Source: Anadara kagoshimensis (lineage: Eukaryota; Mollusca; Bivalvia; Arcoida; Arcidae). Taken from it: a stretch of 64,000 bases of DNA. Both the position numbers and the translations under genes were made by a program. The notes under the pieces are model-generated. The model was not told where the DNA came from. It did not search any database and saw only the letters and a list, made by a program, of their open reading frames with translations. The DNA is taken from the NCBI GenBank assembly GCA_021292105.1, contig CM037874.1, positions 55,410,540 to 55,474,539 of the forward strand, in the 5' to 3' direction. Below are positions 13,300-23,822 of this stretch, one piece after another. Position 1 is the first letter of the stretch. Each line of letters starts with the position of its first letter.

Positions 13300-13450
13300 G
13301 TATATGTGACAGATTAGTCTCACGGGATAGGTGGTACGATATTTTTTCATATCGCACCCCGAATGAACGCGTGTAGGGTATCTCGGTACAACGGGGACTA
13401 CTTTTTATAGTAGGAAGGGGCGTTACTCGTGATACTAAGGATATCATAAC
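13300..13450. other. small-hairpin-rich, GC-richer segment
   Basis: Contains local inverted repeats: GGTacGATAT / ATATCgCACC around a T-rich loop, and ACTACT / AGTAGG around TTTTATAG. Its left end (about 13310-13335) matches 4853-4872 in reverse. The segment is distinctly richer in G and C than its surroundings. No known RNA family was recognised. Confidence 0.4.
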
Positions 13451-13606
13451 ATATTAAAGCTATTTCCCTAACAACTGATTTCAATAGTTCTTTTTATATT
13501 TTATTGTTATTTGTTATAAAAATTTAATTTTGATCAATAAGTGTTAAAAAACTAAAAATATATTTTGTTGTTATTTGTTATCGCGTAGGTCAACATTTCT
13601 GCTCCG

Positions 13607-13634
13607 ATTGAAACGTCATTGATGACGTTTCAAT
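13607..13634. repeat. 12-bp-arm perfect hairpin with TGACGT
   Basis: ATTGAAACGTCA and TGACGTTTCAAT are perfect inverse arms around TTGA. Each arm contains a CRE-like TGACGT half site. Whether it is regulatory cannot be told from sequence. Confidence 0.7.
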
Positions 13635-13742
13635 TTTACGTCATACTTGTATTCAATGGCTGGCAAAATTTTTGTTCTGTAGTAGGAAATTTCAATGTCT
13701 TTAGGCTTCAGTTAGAATTTATATGCGACAAAAATAATCAAT

Positions 13743-13864
13743 TACTCGTTCCAGACCGAGATAATGAAATTCCAATCTCGTGGTCAGATATTTGATCTCA
13801 AACGTTTGAGATGAAATATCTGACCACTAGACTGGAATTCCCGTATCTCGGTCTGGAATTCGTT
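13743..13864. mobile_element. near-perfect ~120-bp palindrome
   Basis: The two arms of about 60 bp carry CCAGACCGAGAT / ATCTCGGTCTGG, GAAATTCCA / TGGAATTCC and TGGTCAGATATTT / AAATATCTGACCA. They meet at the uninterrupted centre ATCTCAAACGTTTGAGAT, so there is no loop. The hairpin MITE type is the best explanation; target duplications were not resolved. Confidence 0.75.
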
Positions 13865-14084
13865 ATAGAGTCTCTTTCGATGACACACATAGATGATACG
13901 CCAACGAATACATATCAATTACAAAGAAATTATCATATAAATGCATTCTATAATTTTTATCCTATCCAATATTTCAAACGATCGTTATTAAATTATTTTA
14001 AATAGGAGGTACCTGCGTTGCTACAAGTCCCTATAGAGAAAATATATTACGTTATATTTTTTTCTTGTGTCCCTTTAACTTGTT

Positions 14085-14252
14085 ATATAGTGCAGACATT
14101 TCAAAAGTTTAAAACTTACTCAGGAAAAGGAGTTGACGAAAGAGATGGGGATAACAGTTGCCGAGATATTGAGAATCAGGGGCCAATCTGAACTGTCGAT
14201 TTGGTACTAGTTCGTTAGCTTAGTGTTAAACTTTCGATAGGTCTGTACTGTA
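14085..14252. mobile_element. TIR element of the CAGTACAGACCTG family
   Basis: The left end TATAGTGCAGACATTTC, AAAAGTTTAAAACTTACTCA and the right end TAGTGTTAAACTTTCGATAG, GTCTGTACTGTA are inverse of one another and match the termini of the copies at 39691, 43225, 61664 and 61904. The interior is about 100 bp with no coding capacity. Confidence 0.65.
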
Positions 14253-15034
14253 GCTGTAACCCGATTCTTTTGTTACTGACTAAATGGAAATTGTTTTTTA
14301 TTTAAGCTGTATATCTAGTTAATCAATCATTTATTAATTATTTTTGTTTTCTTTTATATGTAATTAAAATCTAGATTTCTGCTCTTTTAACCTTCTTTAT
14401 CACAGTCTACATCATTTGCAAACAACATTGCAATGCTATAGTGCTCTTGAGGGTCATTGGTCAAGCAGGTGGAAATATATGTTATTACCATCAATACCAC
14501 AAGTGGCTTCAACTCTTTGAAATTAGATAATAATATGAAAAGCAACGTGGAGTTAGTAAAACCAGAAACAAAACCAGCTAACCATTTTGCTTTATATTAA
14601 AGATGTTAATATACTTCATAATCAGTATATTGTTTTTATATTACAGCGAATCTGGCAAATTATACAAATTATACCGCGTTTTAATTTTTCGCGCCCTGAT
14701 GAACTAATGAAAAACTGCACTAAAATTAAATACAGGGGACTTAAATTAATTTGCAAAAACAGTATTATGCTAGAATGACCTGCTGTCATTCAATTTGTAA
14801 AGTAAAATTGCTAAAATAAATATTCGATCACAAAAATTATATGAAAAATTGGCAATTGTATGGAAATACTTGTTTAAATATATAACGTGTGTGTGCATCG
14901 GAGCCTAATATTTGGTAGTTGTTCTATTCATAATACAAAAATATTATATGTAAAACAAATAAAATTTTATTTCATGTCCTTGATAAACAGTACAGAACGC
15001 AATATTTTCAGCGATCTAAAATATCCGGGTGTAT
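14253..15034. other. AT-rich stretch, nothing recognised
   Basis: Frames at 14587-14778 and 14887-15108 have no motif; the second runs into the retrozyme fragment. Confidence 0.4.
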
Positions 15035-15235
15035 GTTACCACGAGGATCTCACAAACTCAGTAATAGTTGTGTATTATTGTCAGAAAAATTTACAATTGT
15101 CTGGTTGACACTAAGGTATACTCCCTCATGCAAAATATTTCCTTGACTAGATTCGGTAATGTATATTTTGGTCATTTGTGACATCTTTTCATTATCTTGG
15201 TAAAAAAGTTTTTGTTTCACAATTTTGGTTGGATT
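15035..15235 (+). mobile_element. retrozyme unit fragment, no ribozyme
   Basis: Matches the interior of the 36-37 kb repeat unit: CACGAGGATCTCACAAACTC, TATTATTGTCAGAAA, CTAAGGTATACT, TCATGCAAAATATTTCCTTG and the TTTTGGT run-up. It ends just before the position where the hammerhead core would begin. Confidence 0.7.
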
Positions 15236-15998
15236 AGAAGAATATAAGTATATTATTCTTTGGTATGGTTTTCAATCCATTAAATGGCCCAAAACACCCA
15301 AATTATTTTACAACCAGTGGTCAAAAAAAACATATTCCACTTTGTATGAAATTCACTGATGTTAACCATTGCAGGGGAGGGGGTTGTGTTCTCTGAACAC
15401 CTTGTTTTGCTTGTGGCCTTTTTAGCTCAAAAGTTGTAATCAATACACATCCTGGAATAAAAACATGTGTAATATTCAAAAGTATACCTAACTTTTCTTC
15501 CGTCAAACAATCTGCAGATAAAACTGCTTTGCTTTATAACTCGACTTGATTTTTGAAATCTGAAGTAGATGGGATTATATAAAACTAGTTTTTACAACAT
15601 TGACTTAACCCTTGTAGGTGTGTATCTTTTGAAAAATAGATTGTTGTTGTAATATTGTTTAACCTCACATCAACATTCTTTCAGCTAAGAAAACTAATTT
15701 ATGAATGTCTAACGATTACTTGTAATCTAAGAACAAGTTCATGTATGCATAAGATGTCCCAGTGTGTGGTGTGTTCTGTACTAGTGTAATCTCATGCATG
15801 GCCACTTTATGGTGCAACCTCACCAAGTGAGTATGCCATTCTTCTAATCCAAGTCATGTTATACTGAGCTCATTTGAACTATTCAATAATCTGCCCTTAA
15901 AATATTGAGTGCCAGGTGAGAAAGCAGGTCTCAAATGTTAACAATGTTAGATATGGACCCGGTCTGAGTTCTAACCTACAACCTCCTGTCTCAAGGCG

Positions 15999-16001
<3 letters not shown>
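15236..16001. other. AT-rich stretch, nothing recognised
   Basis: No gene or structured repeat was recognised between the retrozyme fragment and the dinucleotide run. Confidence 0.4.

Positions 16002-16035
<34 letters not shown>
16002..16035. repeat. (GA)17 microsatellite
   Basis: An uninterrupted GA dinucleotide run. Confidence 0.97.
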
Positions 16036-16038
<3 letters not shown>

Positions 16039-16249
16039 CACCTACAATTTCTTGTTTCCTCTTTTACGGTTATTGATGACAATTAAGATAGAATGCTTTA
16101 AATGTGTATTATAATGTAAAAGGGTTGAGTTACATAAAGCTATTTGACATGCCCTTATATAAAAGTTTCATTTAATTCCTCCAAAAAATGTTCTCAACTG
16201 ACTTCGACAGATTTTACTAGAAAGACAAAATGCCCTCATATACTAGTAA

Positions 16250-16470
16250 CTCTAAAGTGGCTTATTTGAGTTTTATGCCTCCAGTCAAGATTTTTCCAGT
16301 TAAATAATCGGGGATGGAGAAACCGGGGTGTCAGAGGAAAACCCCAGACTTTATTCAAATTAACTGACAAAATATCTTACAGTGTCCCATGTCGTTCGAA
16401 CCTAGGCAGTGAGAGGCGCAACAATCATTAATTGAGCACTTAGCCACCCAGGAACTCGTATATTGCAGGA
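16250..16470 (-). mobile_element. tRNA-derived SINE (type 2)
   Basis: On the minus strand an A-box-like TGGCTAAGTGCTC (near 16450) is followed at tRNA-like spacing by a B-box-like GGTTCGAAC (near 16394-16404). A tail then follows that is shared with 2660-2775. The head resembles a class II (Leu/Ser-like) tRNA. It is not a functional tRNA, because no acceptor stem can be paired convincingly. Confidence 0.55.
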
Positions 16471-18589
16471 TAAGGACAAAAATATCCTTCAAATAGTGTA
16501 TACCTCTCTTTATAAATAATGTAGTTGTATTCAAAGATAGCATGTGGCACTTTCATCAAATTCAATTTACGGATATTTACTATAATCTCTACTGAGTACT
16601 TAAAAAAGCATGCATACGATTTTTATTTAAAAAACGTATCTACGCCAAAAAAGTTACATGTCCCTATTTTGACACAATACAAGTAAACCGTGTGTATGGT
16701 TTCAGATTTTCAATTTCAACCAACGTAAATAAAAATGTCATCTTCTGAAACAAAACTTCATTATACCATGGCATTACATTTATAAAACTTGACATTGTTT
16801 CAACCGTATTATCCATTTAAGTCTCAGGATTAGCAATCGATATCATAATAAATACCATTGAAAAAATGGCGATTAAGGTCTAAGTTTCAGAACATTATTT
16901 CAGTACACGGAATTTTTTTTTAAATTTAAGGACACACCACTTGTCCGTAATAATTGTTTGCATATTCTCACTAAAAATAAAAAAAAATAATAAAAAAAAT
17001 AAAAAACCGTGCAACACCATGTCGATCATGAAAATCCAATTTCTCTCGATAGGAAATTTCCTTTTGAAATAAAGTTTAATTATGAATGTTGTATTTTGTG
17101 TATGTGACATTGTCACAGTTAATACAGAAATCATTATTATTTATTTTCAGTAATTTTCCAAATATTTTCTGTTCGCTACAGTGATAGCTAAAGGTTAAGG
17201 AAAAGTTCTAAAATAATCAAGATGGATTTAAAAAAAATATCTTCCACAGTTTATTTAATGACATTAAAATGGAATATGATTTTCTTAAATATTGTATGAA
17301 ACTGCAGTTATTTCAACATTTAATAGTGAAAAATTCATAAAAATTCGTCCACAAATAATCCATGTACATCGTTTTAAAAATAGATGTTTTCTATTAAGAT
17401 TAATATAAAATCTAACGACGTATACGTAATCGAATGTGTCGAGAAACAAAAGAAAACTTTGACGTATTATTCTCATACTATGACGTAATTGCCATAAGGG
17501 TTGTTTTGTCATGGAGCGGCTCATATGTAATTACGATACATCACCACAACAGAAAAAACAAAACCGAAGAAATTAGAATCTTCTCTGTCAATAGTGTCCC
17601 TACACATTTAGATGGCTATCAGCGTTATAATTACATGAGTAAAAAATATTGTTCTATGCTAACCAATAACAAAATGCAATGGTAATCTGAAATACAACAG
17701 GAAACAGTTTTCGTCAGATATATGAAAACTTTGAATTAATTGAAAAAAAAAACTATATCGTAATCTAATATGTTTTTTAATTAACTTAAAACTGATAAGT
17801 TTCCAAAAATAAATATAAATCAAAGAAAACGATCAGGTAATAGTTGAATGAATGTCACTCAACCCGGAAAAACTATTTTAGACAAATTGTGTTTTGAATA
17901 TCAATCGCATGTGTCATACATAGCCTTTAGGATTTTTATTTATTTTTTATTTATTTCATCAAAACTAATCAAAAGACATTTTTAATTAAAAACATGCAGC
18001 CAAAGCAACAAAGTAACCGACACAAATGAAACAAATGATAAAAACGGCTAAACAAGACAAGAAAGGACAAAATGAATGCATGTATCATAAGACTTTTAAT
18101 GTGGTTATAATGAAATGATATAATAAATAGTAGTGGCGTAAAATAAGCTATCTAAAAAGCTAGCCAAAACAAAAACTATTCAGAAAAAATCCAGTTTAAA
18201 ATATCAAAACGTATTTATTAATGGTAAGTTTTTTATTTTATTTGTTTTTGATGAATGTGTTATATGTGCTGGAAACATTATTGAGCAAGGCAGAAGAAAG
18301 ATATCATCAGAATAGTAAATGTGTTTTAAAAATAGTATTAGTGTGACTTAGAGTCTTTATAGACAACATATAGCATCTGTATTGTTATACATTTTGACAC
18401 CAAAATGTTTGGTTAGAATTAAAAAAAATCCGACATTTCTTGAAAATATATTCAGATTACGCAATGACTGAATTTGATAACTTTAGAAATAGATACAACC
18501 AATTACAAGAAATTGAAGAATCACGCACAAAAAAGATTAAATCGGTCACAATTATTTGAAAACTGAATTTGTTTTGTAGTATTACATAT
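16471..18589. other. AT-rich stretch, nothing recognised
   Basis: Contains only A/T-rich low-complexity DNA and motif-free frames. The overlapping opposite-strand frames at 17285-17685 code for nothing recognisable. Confidence 0.45.
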
Positions 18590-18790
18590 CATATCAGTTT
18601 TAATTTTACAGAACTAGACGGCCGTTTCGGAATACAATTCCTCATCAGTAGTGCTTGGACCAAAATTGTAAAACCAATATTTTTCAAGATATTGAAAAGA
18701 TGCCCAAAGGACCAAAATATTTTTACCAGATTTACCTAACGAAATACTTGCATGAGGGAATTCACCTTTCTTTTCTAGAAATTAAAATTT
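18590..18790 (-). mobile_element. single retrozyme unit, 5' part lost
   Basis: In reverse orientation it carries the hammerhead box (18610-18655) and then the adjoining unit sequence: CAAAGGACCAAAATAT, ACCAGATTTACC, CGAAATACTTGCATGAGGGA. Similarity fades near 18790, so roughly half the 339-bp unit remains. Confidence 0.75.
18610..18655 (-). ncRNA. hammerhead ribozyme motif, intact core
   Basis: Read on the minus strand: stem I 5' arm AGCACTA, core CTGATGA, stem II GGAAT-TGT-ATTCC (five perfect pairs), core GAA, very short stem III ACGGCCGT, cleavage-site C, then stem I 3' arm TAGTTCT (six of seven pairs). All conserved hammerhead core positions I can place are retained. This is the type I layout known from retrozymes and Penelope-like elements. 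Activity is inferred, and may need dimers because stem III is minimal. Confidence 0.8.
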
Positions 18791-18939
18791 TAAGATCTAT
18801 GGAACCACAAACATAACACAAATATACCCGTGAACAAATAAAATCACAAAGTCAGCATTTAATAACGTATTTGCTTGAAAAGCCGAAAAACCTGCTATCG
18901 CTTTTACTGATAGTAGCATTAATAAATAACAATTATACC

Positions 18940-19310
18940 AGCTCATTTTCAATTGACAATCCCAAGGCAAAGTAAAAACTTTCAAACTAGCAAATTATAT
19001 TAAATACGTGCAATTTCACCAAGGAAGTGAGGCCGTTCGGCCTGAGAATTTAAGCATCTCCCATTTAGGTAGCCCAGGCTTACAATATACCTGTGTGTCT
19101 TTGTAAGCACTTTGATTCGTTGTATACAATTTTAATAGTGGGAACAAGCTCTGTCTTAGCTTATTATTGGTGAAACAGATACACCATAAGCAGGATAAGT
19201 AGGTATATTGCTGCGTAGAAAAAGGAAAGTAGATCGTGAAGTCATCACATTTGTCATACAGTTTTAAATGAAGCCTTTCTTGTGCCTCAAAATTGACATA
19301 CGACTCCAAT
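18940..19310 (-). mobile_element. family A copy with coding remnant
   Basis: Starts with the 3' box (GACAATCCCAAGGCAAAGTA), TCACCAAGGAAGTGAGGCCG, then enters the coding tail. The minus frame 19016-19309 reads ERLHLKLYDKCDDFTIYFPF, homologous to the 20539 copy. Downstream residues diverge through frameshifts. This is a 5'-truncated pseudogene. Confidence 0.75.
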
Positions 19311-19734
19311 ATGAAGCAGCACTTAAAGAATCATATATCTTGAAATAAACACATTATAAAAACTGCGGTAGAAAATAATATAAATGAGATTTCATGACAA
19401 ATTGCCTCATAAAACATAATTTATATTACTTTTATAAGATTGGTCCAAAATCATTTCATTCAAAATTTTAATTTCATTTGAATATATGACTATGTATTGG
19501 AAACATACTAGATTAATTTATAGTTTATACACCTGAGTTTAAATTTGAAAAAGAAAAAAGCTGAAATTATGGTACAAAGAAGTTTCTTCATTAATTCATG
19601 GATGCTTAGGAAAACCCCAGTTGTGGCCAGTATTTTTCAGCTTCTATGATGAGAGCATGCACTATTGTTGTAGTTTTTGTAATGAAGAATGATTTCTGAC
19701 TTTTCTGACTAAAATAATTATTACTAAACCTGCT

Positions 19735-19900
19735 TCAATTTAGCGTACTAGACGTCCGTTTCGAAATTAAATTCATCGTAAGTAGTTTTCGAACCAACAT
19801 TGTTAAAATTCAAATATTGTTAGAAGATGAATTCAAAAAATAGAAGAACCATGCATTTTACCAAATCCACTTAAGGCAATACTTAGAACGATTAAGCATA
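19735..19900 (-). mobile_element. degenerate retrozyme unit
   Basis: ACTAGACGTCCGTTTCGAAA and the following ACCAAATCCACTTAAGGCAA align with the minus-strand units at 18590 and 38841. The hammerhead core is disrupted (CTTACGATGA in place of CTGATGA), so it should be inactive. Confidence 0.6.
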
Positions 19901-20538
19901 GCTTAGATTACATATTAAAAATTCAAGACGCAGACAATATTGATGAACAATGTTTATTTGATAATACTATGTAATACCTCCTTGGTTAATAATATCGTTG
20001 AGATGCTTAGTCAAACAGGTATCCACCATGTTTAATGAAAGAATACGACCATTTTATGTAGTTAATTAAATGCGTTTAAATTTGATCTGCCAATTATCAA
20101 CTTCAACGCAAAAATGAAAATGTTTTACGATTTTATAAAATATTCCCTAGTATTATTACATTGGTATCTATCCTTAAATAAACTATTTCAATGTTTTAAC
20201 TGCATCAAAATTGCAACAGAAAGCAGAATAAATATTATGCAATAACGCTTAGATAAAAACCTTTTATTAAAAAGCATGAATAAAACAATTTTGCTTTGAC
20301 TATGTTGTTTTGGAAACAATAATGATGAAGTCATTGCAATACGACCCTACTGCACATCAATAGAAATAGCCCGAGGGAGTTGTGATTGTACTTAAAATGG
20401 ATAACGATAGGCGTACTGCTTGAAACGTTTCTATTTGTATGCAGTTTATTATTCATACACGTAGAGAGACTTGTGGATATTTTAGTTCGCTTTAAATACA
20501 AACTTTACATGACTAAGGAGTGCTTTCAGCTAAAATAG
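19901..20538. other. AT-rich stretch, nothing recognised
   Basis: No features beyond simple A/T-rich sequence. Confidence 0.4.
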
Positions 20539-21021
20539 GTGTTAAAGACAAATTGTTGTGACATAAATGTCGCATTTGTTGAAAACAAAATATCATTTAA
20601 TAATTATCGTGCTTTTATCCTTAAGAATAAAAACAAAACTGATTCCTCAAGTTCTGCTTCATATTTAGACTTATACCTGAATTATGACGCACACGAAAGG
20701 TTATATTTGAAACTTTATGACAAACGTGATGACTTTAATTTTTCTATTGTCAACTTTCCTTTTTTATGCAGCAATATACCTGCTTCTCCTGCTTATGGTG
20801 TATTTGTTTCCCAATTAATACGCTATGGTAGAGCTTGTTCCCACTACGGGGACTTTGTACAACGAAGTAGGCTGCTTGCAAATAAATTGTTGACTCAGAG
20901 ATATTGCAAGCCTAGGCTTATCAAGGTCTTCAAAAAGTTTTATGGCCGTCATCACAGTATTGTTGATAAGTTTGATGTCTCTGTGTCCAGGATTGCCCCG
21001 GATATATTTGACGTCCCATAG
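20539..21021 (+). pseudogene. C-terminal fragment of a retroelement RT-like protein
   Basis: An open frame of 160 codons. The homologous part begins around residue 40 (YLDLYLNYD), which resembles the FLDL-type strand that follows the catalytic motif of reverse transcriptases. It continues with KLYDKRDDFNFSIVNFPF, SPAYGVFVSQLIRYGRAC and KKFYGRHHSIVDKF, then stops. I recognise this block from uncharacterised retroelement proteins of cnidarians, molluscs and fish; a Penelope-like origin is possible but unproven. The catalytic YxDD domain is absent, so this is a 5'-truncated fragment. The first ATG is arbitrary, and residues 1-39 are probably flanking sequence read through. Confidence 0.65.
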
Positions 21022-21225
21022 TTCCATGTTCCTTTCACACAATTTTGATTACACATATGGCGGGTGTAACTAGCTAAATAGGAGGTGCTTATCCTTCCGG
21101 AGCACGCAGCCTCACTTCCCTGGTGGAAGTTCACGTGTCAAACCTAACTTGTCAGTTCCAAGGATTTTACTTTGCTTCTTGATTGTGATTTGGACATGGA
21201 TTAGTATGTTTGTTTTTGATTATCA
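20539..21225 (+). mobile_element. longest family A copy (coding tail plus 3' UTR)
   Basis: The best reference copy of the window's most abundant repeat. A coding stretch runs to a stop at 21019-21021. A ~200-bp 3' region follows with GGCGGGTGTAACTAGC, AGGAGGTGCTTATCCTTCCG, CACTTCCCTGGTGGAAG, ACTTGTCAGTTC, TTTGCTTCTTGATTGTGA and the constant end TATGTTTGTTTTTGAT. Other copies share the 3' end and stop at different upstream points, as expected for 5' truncation in target-primed reverse transcription. Confidence 0.8.
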
Positions 21226-21317
21226 AATTTTTAAACTTTCAGAAACAAGAAACAGAAGGATTAAAACTGAAAAGTCACTTCAGGTATATAGGGATATTTT
21301 CTGCCATGATTGAATGA

Positions 21318-21730
21318 TAAAAAAGCAAAGTAAAATCTTTAAAAACGTCAAAACAAAGTTTAACACTTTAACTTTCTACAGAAAAATAAGACCAAGCATA
21401 AAGCATCCAACATTGTTATATTTTCGTCACGTTCACTGAATCACGGTGTATTGGTGAATGTTCCATTTTGGGTTTTTGAAAAAAAATAATCCTTACCATT
21501 TTCAAGATATTTTGGCCAGGAATAAGGATGGATCTTGTTTTAGATATAAAACAAACCCCAAAAATCAATCCAAAGTTAGAATTCCAAAGAAAAGCAAAAA
21601 CTTGGAACCTTTCAAATTAACACATGGACTTCGACAAGCGAAGTAAGACTGAGTGCTCTGAAACGATAGGCACCAAGAAATAAATTCGTTCATTAGTCAT
21701 TCTGTTTAGCTAGTTACACCCATTTTCATT
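21318..21730 (-). mobile_element. degenerate family A pieces (reverse)
   Basis: Two stretches, 21318-21410 (GCAAAGTAAAATCTTT, TTAACTTTCTACAG) and 21590-21730 (ACACATGGACTTCGACAAGC, GAAGTAAGACTGAGTGCTC, GTTTAGCTAGTTACACCC), follow the reverse family A order. They lie head-to-head with the 20539 copy. Confidence 0.5.
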
Positions 21731-23074
21731 AAATCTTATTATATCTCTTAAGTCTGGAGTTTTACATTAAGCGATTGTAATAAATGCATATTCTGATTCT
21801 CCTGTGTTTTTTTGGTTTCCGGTTGCCTTGTCATTAGCTAGACATTGATTATATATGAAGTTAGTCACATGTATCTATACAAAGAAAATTTTTTTTTTAA
21901 AAAAAACCATTAGAAATGATATTACAGATTTGGCTCTACCAAAGTAAAGATTTATACATCCCGACTTAATTAAATTTGTATAGAAATAAATTTATGTGAA
22001 ATGTCAACCAAATATTGCTTAAGCAAACTAAATGAAATTCGAATCTATATTCTAAATTGAATTCTATTTACGGAATCATAAATAGTCTAAAGCTAATATG
22101 ATTTTAGTATTTTTGTGGTAATAAATATTCTAGAAGACACGATTAAATACCATATGGATGAAGAAAATGAAAACAATAATAATGTGCACATATAACATCA
22201 TGACATACAGGTAAATCTATCGCGAAAATAACGGCTGATTCATTTCAAAAGTGGTATTAAAACGAGATTAATCATAAAACAAAAATACAACTCCATGTCA
22301 AAATTATAATACCTATTCAAATGTATCCGTCTCTAATTTTAAAATAATTTCTTAACTAATATTTTTCTTAACTTAAATCTGATAAATCTAAAGTTTAAAT
22401 AATTATGTTAGTTTAAATAAATTTATTAATATAAGTTGTCATTCAAGATCACTCAAGACTTCTCAGATCTGTATTCGAATTTTGCTGAATTTTTTTTTTA
22501 GTTCTATCAAATAAGCAAAATTTAAGTTAAGGGCAAACTTAGTCTACAACGAATGATTGTGAAACTGGGACCAGTATTAAAATATTCAAAAAGTATTAAA
22601 AGTTTCATTTTAAGCTTCATAAAGATATTTTAAGCAGTATTTTATTCGTGTAATTTAATCTAGGAGCGATGCTGTGTTTTATCTAGCTGTGGCATGATAT
22701 TAGCTGTTTGATCTCTTACAACTGGGAATAAACCTGTCGTTTAATAATGTTATTTTATCAGATAATCCCCTATGAGGCAATTACTGAAGCAGGTGGTTTA
22801 GTGTTACAAAGTGACAATAATCTGCGCTTCTTTTGCCTTCATACTAAAGAATATCTATAGAAGAACGATTCTAATTACTTCTTTTTTATATCTAAACAAT
22901 ATTTTATCATAAATAATCAACAACACTTTATAAATTGTATATGTGCGTCTCAATATTGCACATATTGCAACGAGGCTTTGCTCTTTCTTTTAAAAATGTT
23001 TTAACTTTTACTGAATAAGTGTTGATGGTCCCATGTTGTCATATACTATGGAATGCACTTAGTATTATTGTATC
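21731..23074. other. AT-rich stretch, nothing recognised
   Basis: Only A/T runs, such as the T9/A9 run near 21890, and motif-free frames. Confidence 0.45.
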
Positions 23075-23260
23075 AAAACAAAAATATGCCAATCCATGTT
23101 TAAATCACAATGCGAAAGCAAAGTAAAAATACTTTGAAACTGAGAAACGGAAGTGAGGCCGGGTCTCAGGAAGAGTAAGCTAGCTACATCCGCCATGTGT
23201 TTTATCAAAATTGAGAATGAAAGGATCATGGAACTATTAGACTTGAAATATATTCAGAAT
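23075..23260 (-). mobile_element. family A fragment (reverse)
   Basis: Contains AATATGCCAATCCATGTTTA, CACAATGCGAAAGCAAAGTA, GAAGTGAGGCCGGGTCTC, AGCTAGCTACATCCGCCATG and GAATGAAAGGATCATGG. A 12-bp AT-type gap removes the AACTTCCACC box. Confidence 0.75.
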
Positions 23261-23714
23261 GTATCTTATTGTATTGAAATATCGTTTTGACGAAATAGAC
23301 AAATATATTGAATGATAAAGGGGATCGATTTACATTTTAGAAATGTATCTATATTTTCTATAAAATTCTTCAAACAATGTACTATGATTGCCATCGATAA
23401 AGTACAGAGTTCAATGACTTACAAGATATACATGTGAAAGAGTGCCTTATAAAGAAACATGCGCATGGGCTTGTCCAAAGTTGATCAGTGTTGTTCAATA
23501 TTTATATGTCATATGTAGTTCAAAGTGGAGTGGGACTAATGATGTTTCACGCCCCTGTCAAGATTCTGTGATATATGTTGACAATCAAATCTAGGATGGT
23601 TAAGAAAACTTAAATTCCATGAAGAAGCCCTGGAATCTGTAAATGATGTGATACATTAGGGCACGTTCTAGACCGTTCCGTCACCAAGATATATATATAT
23701 ATATGTAAACATAT

Positions 23715-23822
23715 TATCTTCCAAACCACGAAGCCTCATTTCCTTGAATTACCTGTGTAAATTTAAAGTTTTCTCGTACTTTTGATCTTTTAATTTGGAC
23801 ATGATGCCGGTATATTTGTTTA
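23715..23822 (+). mobile_element. degenerate family A 3' end
   Basis: Carries CCTCATTTCCTTG, ACCTGTGTAAA, TTTTAATTTGGACATGATG and TATATTTGTTTA in the correct order. It follows an (AT)n run at 23687-23704. Confidence 0.45.

Noticed and set aside
13607..13634. CRE-type promoter element (paired TGACGT sites)
   Set aside because: It is the arm of a perfect hairpin and no gene or start site is nearby, so a regulatory call is not supported.
20815..21134. Minus-strand frames opposite the family A protein
   Set aside because: They are shadows. The plus-strand frame carries the KLYDKRDDF blocks and its codons align between copies.
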